Positions 41,394 to 50,597 of a stretch of DNA of 64,000 nucleotides are shown here, in pieces. A model generated the notes under the pieces. It did not search any database. It had not been told where the DNA came from and saw nothing but the letters and a program-made list of their open reading frames with translations. Numbering within the stretch: the first letter of the stretch is position 1; each line of letters opens with the position of its first letter. Source of the stretch: Planococcus liqunii (GTDB lineage: Bacteria > Bacillota > Bacilli > Bacillales_A > Planococcaceae); the NCBI RefSeq assembly GCF_030413595.1, contig NZ_CP129238.1:372001-436000 (forward strand). The letters run 5' to 3'. Made by a program: the position numbers and the translations under genes.

Positions 41394-41594
41394 TTAAGCT
41401 TTAACTACGTTAGTAGCTTGAAGACCGCGTTGGCCTTGCTCGATATCGAAAGTAACTTCTTGACCTTCTTCTAAAGATTTGAATCCTTCGCTTTGAATAG
41501 CTGAGAAGTGTACGAATACGTCGTCTCCGCCTTCGCGCTCGATGAAGCCGAATCCTTTTTCTGAGTTAAACCATTTTACTTTACCTTGTTCCAT
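41394..41594 (-). CDS. Cold-shock protein, CspA/CspB family
   Basis: A 66-residue single-strand nucleic-acid-binding OB fold. [20 protein letters not shown] contains RNP1 (KGFGFIE) and [10 protein letters not shown] contains RNP2. It acts as an RNA chaperone. ATG at 41594 follows GAGGAGG. The gap of more than 200 bases to the next gene upstream leaves room for the long 5' leader seen on cold-shock genes. Codons are strongly biased, as for highly expressed genes. Confidence 0.97.
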   Translation of the reverse strand: MEQGKVKWFNSEKGFGFIEREGGDDVFVHFSAIQSEGFKSLEEGQEVTFDIEQGQRGLQATNVVKA

Positions 41595-41824
41595 GTGTGT
41601 TTCCTCCTCGTATGCGTAAGCATACATTGTATTACTATCCTTGCTCAAATCTTGCAGATGAACATCTGACACTTTATACAAAGTTATCCGAACAAAAATA
41701 ATTCTTCCTTAGAATAACATGGGGTTACAAAAAATGCAAGCCCTATGCCGAAATTGCTTGTTCTATTTTATGTGTGCACTTGTCTATATAATAAAAGAAC
41801 TGTGGCGAAAAGGGGCGTGAAGAG

Positions 41825-42367
41825 ATGAAAAAGGTAATGGTGACGGGGGTTTCAGCTGGTGCGGGAAAATCGACTTTTGCTGCGGAACTGGGAAAGAAAC
41901 TGGATATTCCAGTGTATCATCTTGATTCTATTTATTGGAAATCGGGTTGGATCGAAGCGGATTCGGAAGAATTCAGGGCAGCCCAAGAAAAAATTGCAGC
42001 CCGGGATAGCTGGATCATTGAAGGGAATTACACCGCAAGCTTTGATATCCGTATGAAAGAAGCAGATACTTTTATTTATTTGGAAGTGCCTTTAAGCGTG
42101 TGCCTGTACCGCGTATTAAAACGCTGGTTGACGAATCTGGGCAAAACACGCCCCGATATGGCGGAAGGCTGTCCGGAAAAGATGGACGTGGAATTTCTAA
42201 GGTTTATCATTACAACGTATAAAGCCCGAAAAGGGAAAATGCGCAAATATATGCAGGAATTTTTGGAAGCTGACCCGGCTAATCAAGTGATCTTCCTAAG
42301 CAATCAAAAACAGATCGATGGATTTGCAAAAGGCGGCTACGCCCGGAAATCCGATAAACAAATTTAA
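41825..42367 (+). CDS. P-loop kinase-like protein (FlaR/topology-modulation type)
   Basis: A 180-residue protein. Walker A GVSAGAGKST (residues 8-17) and the pattern YHLDSIYWKSGW, WIIEGNYTASFDIRMKEAD and FIYLEVPLSVCLYRVLKRWL identify the adenylate-kinase-like FlaR family, often annotated as DNA topology modulation protein. Substrate unknown; a small-molecule or nucleotide kinase role is likely. Ends in a basic tail. Confidence 0.88.
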   Translation: MKKVMVTGVSAGAGKSTFAAELGKKLDIPVYHLDSIYWKSGWIEADSEEFRAAQEKIAARDSWIIEGNYTASFDIRMKEADTFIYLEVPLSVCLYRVLKRWLTNLGKTRPDMAEGCPEKMDVEFLRFIITTYKARKGKMRKYMQEFLEADPANQVIFLSNQKQIDGFAKGGYARKSDKQI

Positions 42368-42439
42368 AAACTGCAACATCTCCGGAAGGTGAAGTGGTAT
42401 CCTAAACATATAAAATACTACGGACTAGGAGAATGCGCT

Positions 42440-43153
42440 ATGAAGTTCTTGTATGAAGGAACCATCACAAATCAAGCGCTTCGAAAAACGCAGGCCATGC
42501 ACATGAAACGGCTGTATTTAGAAGATTTGCCGGTCATTGAACAAGTGCAAAAAGAGGTCATCGATTCGCTCCCGGAAAAAGCGATTCTGCAGCCATTATC
42601 GACGGAAGAGTTTCTCTTTATCCTCAATGAACGGGGCTTGCTGATTGGTGCGTTTGTCGAGGACCGCTTAATCGGATTCAGGGCGCTTCTCATACCGGAA
42701 ATTGACGAGGAACATCTGGGACTGGACCTTAATCTTCCCGAGGAAGAATTGCCGAGCGTCATTTACCAGGAAATTTCAGTTGTTCTTCCGGAATATCGAG
42801 GCAATCGCCTCCAGCAGAAATTAGCGGAAGTGATTATGAAAGAACTGCCGAATCTGGAAGAGAAGTTCCGCTATATTTGCTGTACCGTCGCTCCGATGAA
42901 CATCCCGAGTTTAAAAGATAAGTTTCTCCAGCAAATGCATATCGGAGCGTTGAAAGAAAAGTACGCCGGCATGGAGCGCTACATCCTCGTCAAAGATTTG
43001 GAGCAGCCGACAGTTCGCTACGAGCATCACACAAATGTGAAATTGGATGACCTGGAACGGCAGCGCCAGCTTTTGGCTGACGGCTACGTCGGAATCGGCT
43101 TCCAATTGGTCAGAGGCTTTCATGAACTTGAATTTGCAAAACCCGTTCTTTAA
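42440..43153 (+). CDS. GNAT family N-acetyltransferase
   Basis: A protein of 237 residues. The acetyl-CoA region is YQEISVVLPEYRGNRLQQKL (motif A with YRGNRLQ), after FVEDRLIGFRALLIP. The C-terminal third (YILVKDLEQPTVRYEHHTNV) is longer than in small GNATs. Substrate unknown. ATG 42440 follows TAGGAGA; the frame extends upstream without a site. Confidence 0.8.
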   Translation: MKFLYEGTITNQALRKTQAMHMKRLYLEDLPVIEQVQKEVIDSLPEKAILQPLSTEEFLFILNERGLLIGAFVEDRLIGFRALLIPEIDEEHLGLDLNLPEEELPSVIYQEISVVLPEYRGNRLQQKLAEVIMKELPNLEEKFRYICCTVAPMNIPSLKDKFLQQMHIGALKEKYAGMERYILVKDLEQPTVRYEHHTNVKLDDLERQRQLLADGYVGIGFQLVRGFHELEFAKPVL

Positions 43154-43169
43154 CTAGAACGGGTTTTTT
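43138..43169 (+). terminator. Intrinsic terminator
   Basis: AAAACCCGTTC / GAACGGGTTTTTT; the stem starts in the last codons of the GNAT gene. Confidence 0.93.
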
Positions 43170-43187
43170 ATTTTTATTGAAGAATTC

Positions 43188-43213
43188 TGAAACTTACGGA
43201 AGGTTCTTCCGTA
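43188..43213 (+). promoter_or_regulatory. Sigma-W-type promoter of the NfeD-flotillin operon
   Basis: TGAAAC at 43188-43193, a 16-base spacer, CGTA at 43210-43213: exact match to the Bacillus sigma-W consensus. In B. subtilis the homologous yuaF-floT operon is sigma-W dependent, which agrees. Confidence 0.85.
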
Positions 43214-43258
43214 TATTAAGTAGGATGAAAAAGAATGGGTTAGATGGGAGGTATTGGA

Positions 43259-43801
43259 ATGGAGTTATTCGGTTTGCCTATGGAACAAGTATATCTGTAT
43301 ACGCTCGTTGCAGCAGGTGCCTTGACTGTCCTTTATGTGCTGTTCGCGGATATCGCAGATGCAGGCGATGGGCTTCCCTTTTTTAACCCCGCCGTGATTT
43401 TAGCATTTGTCACTTTGTTGGCAGCAGCCGGTTATGTATTGGAGCTGACTACAAACTTGAGCGATCTGGCCATCTTAGGGATTGCAGCGGCAGCGGCAGT
43501 GGTTTTGGATATTTTACTTTATTTCTTTGTTTTATTGCCATTGTCTTCCGCAGAATCTTCGATTGCCTATACGGAGGAATCCTTGCTCGGCCAAGTTGCT
43601 AAAGTGATTGTGCCCATTCCGGTGGATGGCTACGGAGAAGTCGTCATTGAAACCTACGGCGGCATGATCTCCAAACGGGCTGCCGGATTTGACAACGAAG
43701 CCATCGGGCAGGACAGGCAGGTTTTGATCATCCAAGTGAACGACGGCACGTTATATGTAAGAGATTATGAACCGATTTTCAGCACTGAAAAAAGAATATA
43801 A
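43259..43801 (+). CDS. NfeD-like membrane protein (YuaF type)
   Basis: A protein of 180 residues. Three or four membrane helices (YLYTLVAAGALTVLYVLFAD, PAVILAFVTLLAAAGYVLEL, LAILGIAAAAAVVLDILLYF) precede a C-terminal OB-fold domain (LLGQVAKVIVPIPVDGYGEV, VLIIQVNDGTLYVRDYEP). Partner of flotillin at membrane microdomains. ATG 43259 is chosen because GGGAGG lies 6 bases before it. It is followed by the flotillin gene 12 bases downstream. Confidence 0.93.
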   Translation: MELFGLPMEQVYLYTLVAAGALTVLYVLFADIADAGDGLPFFNPAVILAFVTLLAAAGYVLELTTNLSDLAILGIAAAAAVVLDILLYFFVLLPLSSAESSIAYTEESLLGQVAKVIVPIPVDGYGEVVIETYGGMISKRAAGFDNEAIGQDRQVLIIQVNDGTLYVRDYEPIFSTEKRI

Positions 43802-43813
43802 GGAGGAATTAGA

Positions 43814-45343
43814 ATGGAAATGACATGGATTGCAATTGGGATAGCTGCTTTTGTCGTATTGGCGATTATAGGGGTTTACGTAACAAAGTATAAGACGGTC
43901 GGGCCGGATGAGGCTTTGATTGTGACGGGCAGTTATTTGGGCTCGAAAAATGTCCACACGGATGACTCGGGGAACCGCATTAAAATCATCCGCGGCGGCG
44001 GGACGTTCCTGCTTCCTATTTTTCAGCAGGCAGCACCGCTCAGCCTGCTGTCGAGCAAATTGGAAGTGACGACACCGGAAGTTTATACAGAACAAGGGGT
44101 GCCGGTGATGGCTGATGGCACAGCCATCATCAAGATTGGCGGATCGATTTCTGAAATTGCCACAGCGGCAGAACAGTTTCTGGGGAAATCAAAAGAAGAC
44201 CGTGAAAATGAAGCAAAAGAAGTGCTTGAAGGGCATCTGCGTTCGATTCTCGGATCAATGACAGTAGAAGAAATTTATAAAAACCGTGATAAGTTCTCGC
44301 AGGAAGTCCAGCGCGTCGCTTCGCATGATTTGGCGAAAATGGGATTGATCATCGTATCGTTCACCATCAAAGACGTCCGCGACAAAAACGGCTACTTGGA
44401 TTCACTCGGTAAAGCACGGATTGCGCAAGTGAAACGCGATGCGGATATTGCTACGGCAGAGTCGGAAATGCAGACGCGCATCAAACGGGCGGAAGCCGGA
44501 AAAGATGCACAGCGCGCCGAAATCGAGCGTGCCACAGAAATTGCAGAAGCGGAAAAAGAGAATTTATTGAAAGTGGCGGAATACAAACGGGAGCAGGACA
44601 GCGCGAAAGCCCGTGCGGACCAGGCGTATGAGCTGGAAACAGCCCGTTCGAAACAGGAAGTTGTCGAGCAGGAAATGCAGATCCGGATCATCGAGCGCCA
44701 GAAGCAAATTGAGCTGGAAGAAAAAGAAATCCAGCGCCGTGAGCGCCAGTACGATTCCGAAGTGAAGAAAAAAGCCGATGCGGACCGCTACTCGGTTGAG
44801 CAGGCTGCTGCGGCAGAGAAATCCAAGCAGTTGGCAGAAGCGGATGCACAGAAATACCGCGTAGAAGCGATGGCAAAAGCCGATGCCGAGAAAATCCGTC
44901 TGGATGGCCTTGCAAAAGCAGAGTCGCAGCGTGCACAAGGTGAATCTGAAGCAGATATCATCCGCCTGAAAGGTCTCGCAGAAGCGGAAGCGAAGCGCAA
45001 AATTGCGGAAGCCTTTGAAATGTACGGCCAAGCAGCGACGCTTGATATGATTGTCAACATGCTGCCTGAATATGCGAAGCAAATCGCTGCACCACTTGGC
45101 AACATCGATAAGATTACGGTTGTGGATACCGGAGGCGGAGAAGGCGGCGGGGCAAATAAAGTCACCTCTTATGCGACGAATTTAATGGCTTCCCTTCAGG
45201 AAACTTTGAAAGAGTCGTCGGGGATCGACGTCCGCGAAATGCTGGAAAATTTAACAGGCAAAACGGATTATCCGCAGACGATTGAGCAATTGCGCTATGC
45301 ACTGGAAGAAAAAGAACAGGCACTTGAAAAGCAGGAAATTTAA
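43814..45343 (+). CDS. floT: Flotillin (FloT/YuaG type)
   Basis: A 509-residue SPFH protein. An N-terminal membrane helix (IAIGIAAFVVLAIIGVYVTK), the SPFH/PHB domain at about 30-200 (GTFLLPIFQQAAPLSLLSSK, FTIKDVRDKNGYLDSLGKAR), then a long Ala/Glu/Lys coiled coil at about 210-400 with repeated EA and KADAEK units, and a C-terminal oligomerisation part (GQAATLDMIVNMLPEYAKQI). It scaffolds functional membrane microdomains. Operon with NfeD under a sigma-W-type promoter, so envelope stress should induce it. Confidence 0.97.
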   Translation: MEMTWIAIGIAAFVVLAIIGVYVTKYKTVGPDEALIVTGSYLGSKNVHTDDSGNRIKIIRGGGTFLLPIFQQAAPLSLLSSKLEVTTPEVYTEQGVPVMADGTAIIKIGGSISEIATAAEQFLGKSKEDRENEAKEVLEGHLRSILGSMTVEEIYKNRDKFSQEVQRVASHDLAKMGLIIVSFTIKDVRDKNGYLDSLGKARIAQVKRDADIATAESEMQTRIKRAEAGKDAQRAEIERATEIAEAEKENLLKVAEYKREQDSAKARADQAYELETARSKQEVVEQEMQIRIIERQKQIELEEKEIQRRERQYDSEVKKKADADRYSVEQAAAAEKSKQLAEADAQKYRVEAMAKADAEKIRLDGLAKAESQRAQGESEADIIRLKGLAEAEAKRKIAEAFEMYGQAATLDMIVNMLPEYAKQIAAPLGNIDKITVVDTGGGEGGGANKVTSYATNLMASLQETLKESSGIDVREMLENLTGKTDYPQTIEQLRYALEEKEQALEKQEI

Positions 45344-45350
45344 TAGATGA

Positions 45351-45382
45351 GGCATAAAAGCGAACCGGCTTTTATGCCTTTT
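45351..45382 (+). terminator. Intrinsic terminator
   Basis: GGCATAAAAG / CTTTTATGCC followed by T5. Confidence 0.92.
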
Positions 45383-45551
45383 TATGTTTTTAGGAGCAGG
45401 GTGAAAATAGGTTAATAGTATGAAATGCAAATAATTGTTAATGGATGGGTTGAAACCGGTTTGCGAATAATGGTTATAATGATAGAATATTGAGACAAGA
45501 AAGTGGGGAAAAGTTCATAAGGAAACGAAACTGGATGCTAAGGGGTGTACA

Positions 45552-47039
45552 ATGGAAATTCAATTTGATCACGTGCAGTTGGCGGAAGAACATCGTTTAG
45601 GGCCGGTGTCTCAGGAAATCAGTTCAATTGCTTATAATTCCGCTGAAGTAATAAGCGGTTCAGCGTTCTTTTGCATCGTCGGGGAAAATACGGATGGGCA
45701 CCTTTATATTTCAGAAGCACTTGAAAAGGGTGCAGTTGCCATCATCGGCTCCGATTGGCAGCAAATAAAGCCGTATGCAGAGGCGTTCCCGCATGTTACG
45801 TTCATTGCCGTAAAAGATTCACGGTCGGCTCTGGCTGCTTTTTCAATTCATTTTTTTGAAAGAGCCCAGGACCAGCTGGTAAAAGTTGGGGTTACGGGGA
45901 CGAATGGCAAGACCACAACAGCCACTTATGTTTACAATCTCTTCAATCTCTTAGGGATGCCGTGCGGATTTTTGGGAACCACCGGCATTTATAACTCTTC
46001 AGGAAAGACGCCTTATAAAAAAAGTACGCCCACTACACCCATTTCTTCAGATATCCATCAAATCTTTTCGCATCTTGCCGCATTTGGCGACCGCGCAGCG
46101 GCAATGGAAGTATCTTCGATTGCCCTTGACCAGAAACGGGTAGAAGGCATTCTTTTTGATGTGGCCATTCATACCAATATTTCCGAGGAGCACCTGGAGT
46201 ACCACCATACTTTCGAAAATTATTTGGCTTGCAAACTGCAGTTGTTCAGGCAGGCGAAAACGGCGGTCGTCAACATAGACGACCAAGGCATGGCAAAGGA
46301 AATTCTGGAAGCGGTTGATTACCCGGTATTGACCTATAGCCAAAGGCTCGATTCAGGAGCAGATTTGGTCTGGACCAATATTCTCATCGAAGAAAGCGGC
46401 ATGCGCTTCGAGCTGCATTTTCAGCAGCAGGTTCATGAAGTGAGGGTTCCGTTGTTTGGAGAATACAATGCCGGCAATCTGACGGCTGCCATTGGAGCGG
46501 CTTTATTGTCCGGTGTTGAAATGGAACATATTCTTTCGGTGCTGCCGGATATGCCGCAAGTCGAAGGCCGGTTCCAGCTGATTGAAGGCCCGGAAAATCG
46601 GAGAATCATATTGGATTATGCACATACGCCGGTTGCGTTGGACCTTGTGATGCGGGAAGTGAAAAAGTTGCCGCATAACCGCTTGATCGCTTTGGTAGCC
46701 GGAATTGGCATCCGGGATTTCTCGAAGATGCCGAAAATGGCAAAAGCCGCTGAAGGGAAAGCGGATGTTGTCGTAGTGACAGTCGACCATCCGGGATTTA
46801 ACGATCCGAATGACGTGGTCAATGAAGTGCTGAAAGGCTTTTCCTTGCCGTATAAACAGCAGGTTTTAACGGCGACCACCCGGCGCGCCGCCGTGGTAAC
46901 CGCCCTGCAGGAAAGCGGTCCGAATGATATAATCTTATTATCAAGCGGCTGCATCAACGGTGCTCAAAACATCCGTGGAGAATTTATTCCGCATTCGGAT
47001 GAAGAAATCATTGCGGATTTTTTCCTTCAGCAAAATTAG
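45552..47039 (+). CDS. MurE-like UDP-MurNAc-tripeptide synthetase (orphan copy)
   Basis: A 495-residue Mur ligase with all three domains: the UDP-binding N-terminal part, the ATP loop VGVTGTNGKTTTATY at about 113-127, and a C-terminal domain with ILDYAHTPVALDLVM. Residues that choose the added amino acid read VTVDHPGFNDPND, not the DAP-type DNPR; it is closer to the Lys-type DNPxxDDP. It stands alone, away from any dcw cluster, so a second, MurE-like paralog is likely. RBS AAGGGGTG. It could add Lys to the stem peptide or serve another Mur-like reaction. Confidence 0.85.
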   Translation: MEIQFDHVQLAEEHRLGPVSQEISSIAYNSAEVISGSAFFCIVGENTDGHLYISEALEKGAVAIIGSDWQQIKPYAEAFPHVTFIAVKDSRSALAAFSIHFFERAQDQLVKVGVTGTNGKTTTATYVYNLFNLLGMPCGFLGTTGIYNSSGKTPYKKSTPTTPISSDIHQIFSHLAAFGDRAAAMEVSSIALDQKRVEGILFDVAIHTNISEEHLEYHHTFENYLACKLQLFRQAKTAVVNIDDQGMAKEILEAVDYPVLTYSQRLDSGADLVWTNILIEESGMRFELHFQQQVHEVRVPLFGEYNAGNLTAAIGAALLSGVEMEHILSVLPDMPQVEGRFQLIEGPENRRIILDYAHTPVALDLVMREVKKLPHNRLIALVAGIGIRDFSKMPKMAKAAEGKADVVVVTVDHPGFNDPNDVVNEVLKGFSLPYKQQVLTATTRRAAVVTALQESGPNDIILLSSGCINGAQNIRGEFIPHSDEEIIADFFLQQN

Positions 47040-47133
47040 CGGCTTTTTCGGCTGGAAAGGTCGCTTTTTTCGGTCTGCTTGTGTTTAATAGAAGAGAAGG
47101 CTACATAACGACATATGAATTGGAGTGAATGGA

Positions 47134-48519
47134 ATGCAATATCGTACAGAGAAAGACACGATGGGCGAAATTCAAGTAGAAGCGGACAAAATGTGGGCAG
47201 CACAAACGCAGCGCAGCCTCCAGAACTTTGCAATCGGTACCGAGCGCATGCCGCATGAAGTGGTGATGGCGTTTGCCCAATTGAAAAAAGCCGCAGCGAA
47301 AGCAAACCACAAACTTGGCAAGCTTTCTGAAGCGAAAATGAAAGCGATTGAATCGGCAGCGAACGAAGTGATCGAAGGCAAATGGAACGACCATTTCCCA
47401 TTGGTCGTTTGGCAAACAGGAAGCGGCACGCAGTCCAACATGAACATGAACGAAGTTCTGGCACGACGCGGAAACGAAATCCTGGCTGAGCAATCCTCAG
47501 AAGAAAAGCTTCACCCGAACGACGACGTCAATATGTCGCAAAGCTCAAACGATACATATCCGACAGCGATGCACGTTGCAGGCGTTATGGCAGTGACGGA
47601 GAACCTGATTCCGGCTATCCAAAAACTAAAAGCGACACTTGATGAAAAATCGAAACAATTCGATGACATCATCAAAATCGGACGTACGCATCTTCAAGAC
47701 GCAACGCCATTGACATTAGGTCAGGAAATCAGCGGCTGGAGACATATGCTCGAGAAAAGCGAGCGCATGATTCGTGCGAGCGTTGAAGAAATGCGTGAAC
47801 TCGCAATCGGTGGAACGGCAGTCGGAACAGGCATCAACGCAGATCCGACATTCGGACCATCTGTTGCCGAATTCATCTCAGAAGCGGTCGGCGGAGCATT
47901 CACTTCTGCTGAAAACAAATTCCATGCACTGACAAGCCATGACGAAATGGTTTACACGCACGGCGCCATCAAAGCGCTTGCGGCTGACGCAATGAAAATC
48001 GCCAATGATGTTCGCTGGCTGGCAAGCGGTCCGCGCAGCGGCATCGGTGAAATCACAATTCCTGAAAACGAGCCGGGCAGCTCAATCATGCCAGGGAAAG
48101 TCAACCCGACGCAAAGCGAAGCATTGACGATGGTTGCCGCTCAAGTGATGGGCAACGACGCAACAATCGGCTTTGCAGCAAGCCAAGGAAACTTTGAATT
48201 GAACGTCTTCAAACCGGTCATTGCGTACAACTTCCTGCAATCGGTCCGTTTGTTGACAGACAGCTTGATCAGCTTTAACGACAACTGTGCAGTAGGCATT
48301 GAAGCGAACCTTGAGGTTATCCAAAATCACGTAGGCAATTCGCTGATGCTCGTTACATCTCTGAACCCGCATATCGGCTACGAAAAAGCGGCAGCGATTG
48401 CGAAACAGGCACATAAAGAAGGCACAACGTTGAAAGAGTCTGCAGTGAAGAGCGGACATTTAACGGCTGAACAGTTTGACGAGTGGGTACGCCCGGAAAA
48501 TATGGTCGGCAAAAAATAA
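47134..48519 (+). CDS. fumC: Class II fumarate hydratase
   Basis: A protein of 461 residues of the fumarase/aspartase superfamily. Signatures: [65 protein letters not shown] and the family loop [13 protein letters not shown], which holds the catalytic Ser. Homotetramer of the TCA cycle, interconverting fumarate and malate. ATG 47134 follows TTGGAGTG. Strong codon bias in keeping with a central enzyme. Confidence 0.97.
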   Translation: MQYRTEKDTMGEIQVEADKMWAAQTQRSLQNFAIGTERMPHEVVMAFAQLKKAAAKANHKLGKLSEAKMKAIESAANEVIEGKWNDHFPLVVWQTGSGTQSNMNMNEVLARRGNEILAEQSSEEKLHPNDDVNMSQSSNDTYPTAMHVAGVMAVTENLIPAIQKLKATLDEKSKQFDDIIKIGRTHLQDATPLTLGQEISGWRHMLEKSERMIRASVEEMRELAIGGTAVGTGINADPTFGPSVAEFISEAVGGAFTSAENKFHALTSHDEMVYTHGAIKALAADAMKIANDVRWLASGPRSGIGEITIPENEPGSSIMPGKVNPTQSEALTMVAAQVMGNDATIGFAASQGNFELNVFKPVIAYNFLQSVRLLTDSLISFNDNCAVGIEANLEVIQNHVGNSLMLVTSLNPHIGYEKAAAIAKQAHKEGTTLKESAVKSGHLTAEQFDEWVRPENMVGKK

Positions 48520-48533
48520 GATGGTTTTGAGAG

Positions 48534-48562
48534 AGCAGCCGTAAATTTGCGGCTGCTTTTTT
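48534..48562 (+). terminator. Intrinsic terminator
   Basis: AGCAGCCG / GCGGCTGCTTTTTT, 15 bases after the fumarase stop. Confidence 0.92.
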
Positions 48563-48587
48563 GTGTTTTGGGAGAGTTGCAGCTGTT

Positions 48588-48776
48588 TATGAGCAAGTTT
48601 GGGTGTGATACGAGCAAGCGGGTTTGATTTACGAGCGGCTTCCAGCCGGTTACGAGCAACTTTCCATAAGATACGATCAACTGCCTCTAAAAGGGCATAA
48701 CCGGTTCGAAGTTGGGCGTATACAGATGCAACTTGGCCATAAAGCAGCTGGACTTGGGCATAAGCTGCAGTTTCTA
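48588..48776. repeat. 21-bp periodic array, forward then inverted half
   Basis: This gap of 369 bases after fumC holds nine units with an exact 21-base step. Forward cores TATGAGCAAGT, TACGAGCAAGC, TACGAGCGGCT, TACGAGCAACT and TACGATCAACT start at 48588, 48609, 48630, 48651 and 48672. Four further units start at 48693, 48714, 48735 and 48756 (GGGCATAA, GGGCGTATA, GGCCATAA, GGGCATAA) and, read with the preceding AAGTT/ACTT, resemble the complement AAGTTGCTCGTA. Cores are conserved, the 9-10 bases between are not. Frames through it merely spell a 7-residue repeat. Confidence 0.85.
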
Positions 48777-48888
48777 CATAATACAAACGCAGGTGGTAGG
48801 AATATGCAAATCCACTTCGCAAAAGGTTTTATTCCCCGCATGTCGAAGTACATAAAAGAAGAAGCAAATTAGACAGAAGAGGTGCATT

Positions 48889-49551
48889 ATGCAGAAGACG
48901 TTTGTGATGTCATGGAGCGGTGGGAAAGATTCGGCGCTGGCATATTTCCGTGCAGTGATGGACGGCCATGTGCCGGTCGCGCTGTTTACGATGTTTGAAG
49001 AAGATGGAACAAGATCCCGCTCCCACGGTTTGCCGCTTGAAGTGATGCAAGCGCAGGCAGAGCGCATGGGCTTGCCGCTCATTATCGGGAAAGCGAGCTG
49101 GGCAGGGTACGAAAAGGAATTTATTGAGCAGCTGAAAATTTTCAAGTCCCAAGGGGTGCAAATGGGCGTTTACGGCGACATCGATCTTGAAGACCATTTG
49201 CTGTGGATTCAGAAAGTGAGTGCGGAAGCCGGCATGGAAGTAAATCATCCGCTTTGGCAGGAACCGAGAAAAGCGTTGTTGAAAGAATTAATAGACAAAG
49301 GCTTTAAGGCCGTGGTCACGGTAGTGGATACGGCGCGCCTCGATGAGAAATTTTTGGGCCGTGAATTCACCCATGGCCTGATTGAAGAGTTGGAAAGCCT
49401 TGGAGTAGACGCGTGCGGTGAGGAAGGCGAGTTCCATACAGTGATCGTTGATGGGCCGATTTTTGTTGAACCGGTTCCCGTAGTTTTTGGCGAAAAGGCA
49501 GCGAATGGGAACTACCGGATGCTTGAAGTGAAACTTCATTCAGAGGAGTGA
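48889..49551 (+). CDS. Dph6-related ATP-pyrophosphatase (diphthine-ammonia ligase-like)
   Basis: A 220-residue protein. The PP-loop is SWSGGKDSALAYF at residues 9-21, and the family tail reads VDACGEEGEFHTVIVDGPIF, as in the Dph6/MJ0570 family. Archaeal and eukaryotic members amidate diphthine on EF-2; bacteria have no diphthamide, so the bacterial substrate is unknown. GAGGTG stands 5 bases before the ATG. It overlaps or abuts the following GNAT gene. Confidence 0.88.
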   Translation: MQKTFVMSWSGGKDSALAYFRAVMDGHVPVALFTMFEEDGTRSRSHGLPLEVMQAQAERMGLPLIIGKASWAGYEKEFIEQLKIFKSQGVQMGVYGDIDLEDHLLWIQKVSAEAGMEVNHPLWQEPRKALLKELIDKGFKAVVTVVDTARLDEKFLGREFTHGLIEELESLGVDACGEEGEFHTVIVDGPIFVEPVPVVFGEKAANGNYRMLEVKLHSEE

Positions 49552-49556
49552 TCGGG

Positions 49557-50552
49557 ATGATTCAATTTGTGGGCGTGGAAGAGCAGCATATCCGGCAGAT
49601 GGCAGTATTACTGGCCAAACGGCATGAGCGGGAGCGGAAATTTTTTCCCTTTTTCCCATCGGAGTTTGAAGAATTTGATGAAGCCGAAATGGTTCTCCGC
49701 AAGATGCTGGAGCGTCCGTACATCAGCGGAATTGTAGCGGTCAGGGGCATTGATGTCATCGGTTATCTGCTGTATGAATTCAAGGAAAGCGCGGAAAGGG
49801 GCCGTTACGTCTGGATGGATTATGAAGCCGTGGCCATCAAAGGAACCGAGCATCCACGCCTCCTGCGGCTGTTGTATGCAGATGCCGGGGCGGAATGGGT
49901 CAAAAACGGCTATTTCCACCACGTGATGATGGTTCCGCTCGGCGATCGTAAAATTGTCGCGGAATGGCTTGACCAGTCTTTCCGGTATGAACAGAAATAC
50001 GCCGTCTTGCCGCTCCAGGACTTTGAAGCGGAAACTGCCGACCCAGTACCGGGCTTGGTTTTCCGGACAGGAAGCCGGGAAGATGGTCCGCTGCTGAAGA
50101 AGATGGCGCTTTGGAACAGCATTCATCAAGCTGCGGCCCCGTCTTGGCAGCCGATCACGAAAGAGACAATGGAAGACATCAAGAGCAGCTACGAAGAATT
50201 ATCGGCTGATGGTGGCGCCTATTTGTGGCTTGCGGAACAAGGAGAACAGATCGGCGGTTTCCATGTCTATTTTAGAAAAGCCGATCCGCTCAGCCTGGTA
50301 ACGCCTGAGAATTGTGTGGCGCTGCCCGCCGCTTCCACCAATCCCAATTTGCGCGGCACGGGAATCGGGAAAGCGATGGCCCAATATTGCTTTGCGGAAC
50401 TGAAAAATGAAGGATTTGATTATGTTTTCGCCGATTGGCACTCGCCGAATCATTTGGCTTCTTACTTCTGGCCGAAGCTGGGCTTTCAGCCGGTCATGGT
50501 CCGCATGTCCCGCCAAATCGATCCGCGGATCGCATGGGCGCATGGGAAATAA
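49557..50552 (+). CDS. GNAT family acetyltransferase, two-domain
   Basis: A protein of 331 residues, long enough for a tandem GNAT. The C-terminal half holds the acetyl-CoA loop in ASTNPNLRGTGIGKAMAQYC and YVFADWHSPNHLASYFWPKL. The N-terminal half (VAVRGIDVIGYLLYEF, YEAVAIKGTEHPRLLRLLYA) is a degenerate copy without the glycine loop. Substrate unknown. ATG 49557 follows GAGGAG; the stop of the Dph6-like gene lies 5 bases before. Confidence 0.82.
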   Translation: MIQFVGVEEQHIRQMAVLLAKRHERERKFFPFFPSEFEEFDEAEMVLRKMLERPYISGIVAVRGIDVIGYLLYEFKESAERGRYVWMDYEAVAIKGTEHPRLLRLLYADAGAEWVKNGYFHHVMMVPLGDRKIVAEWLDQSFRYEQKYAVLPLQDFEAETADPVPGLVFRTGSREDGPLLKKMALWNSIHQAAAPSWQPITKETMEDIKSSYEELSADGGAYLWLAEQGEQIGGFHVYFRKADPLSLVTPENCVALPAASTNPNLRGTGIGKAMAQYCFAELKNEGFDYVFADWHSPNHLASYFWPKLGFQPVMVRMSRQIDPRIAWAHGK

Positions 50553-50560
50553 CGTACATG

Positions 50561-50597
50561 AAAAACCCGCATCCTGAAACAAGGAAGCGGGTTTTTT
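50561..50597 (+). terminator. Intrinsic terminator
   Basis: AAAACCCGC / GCGGGTTTTTT across a 15-base loop; touches the converging gene's stop. Confidence 0.85.

Noticed and set aside
48588..48776. CRISPR array
   Set aside because: Unit of 21 bases with an 11-base core and about 10-base variable part is far too short, cores are imperfect and no cas genes are present.
48624..48872. 82-codon frame through the first 21-bp array with a YEQL/LGHK seven-residue repeat
   Set aside because: The 21-base period yields a seven-residue repeat in any open frame; no ribosome site and no conservation of the residues between cores.
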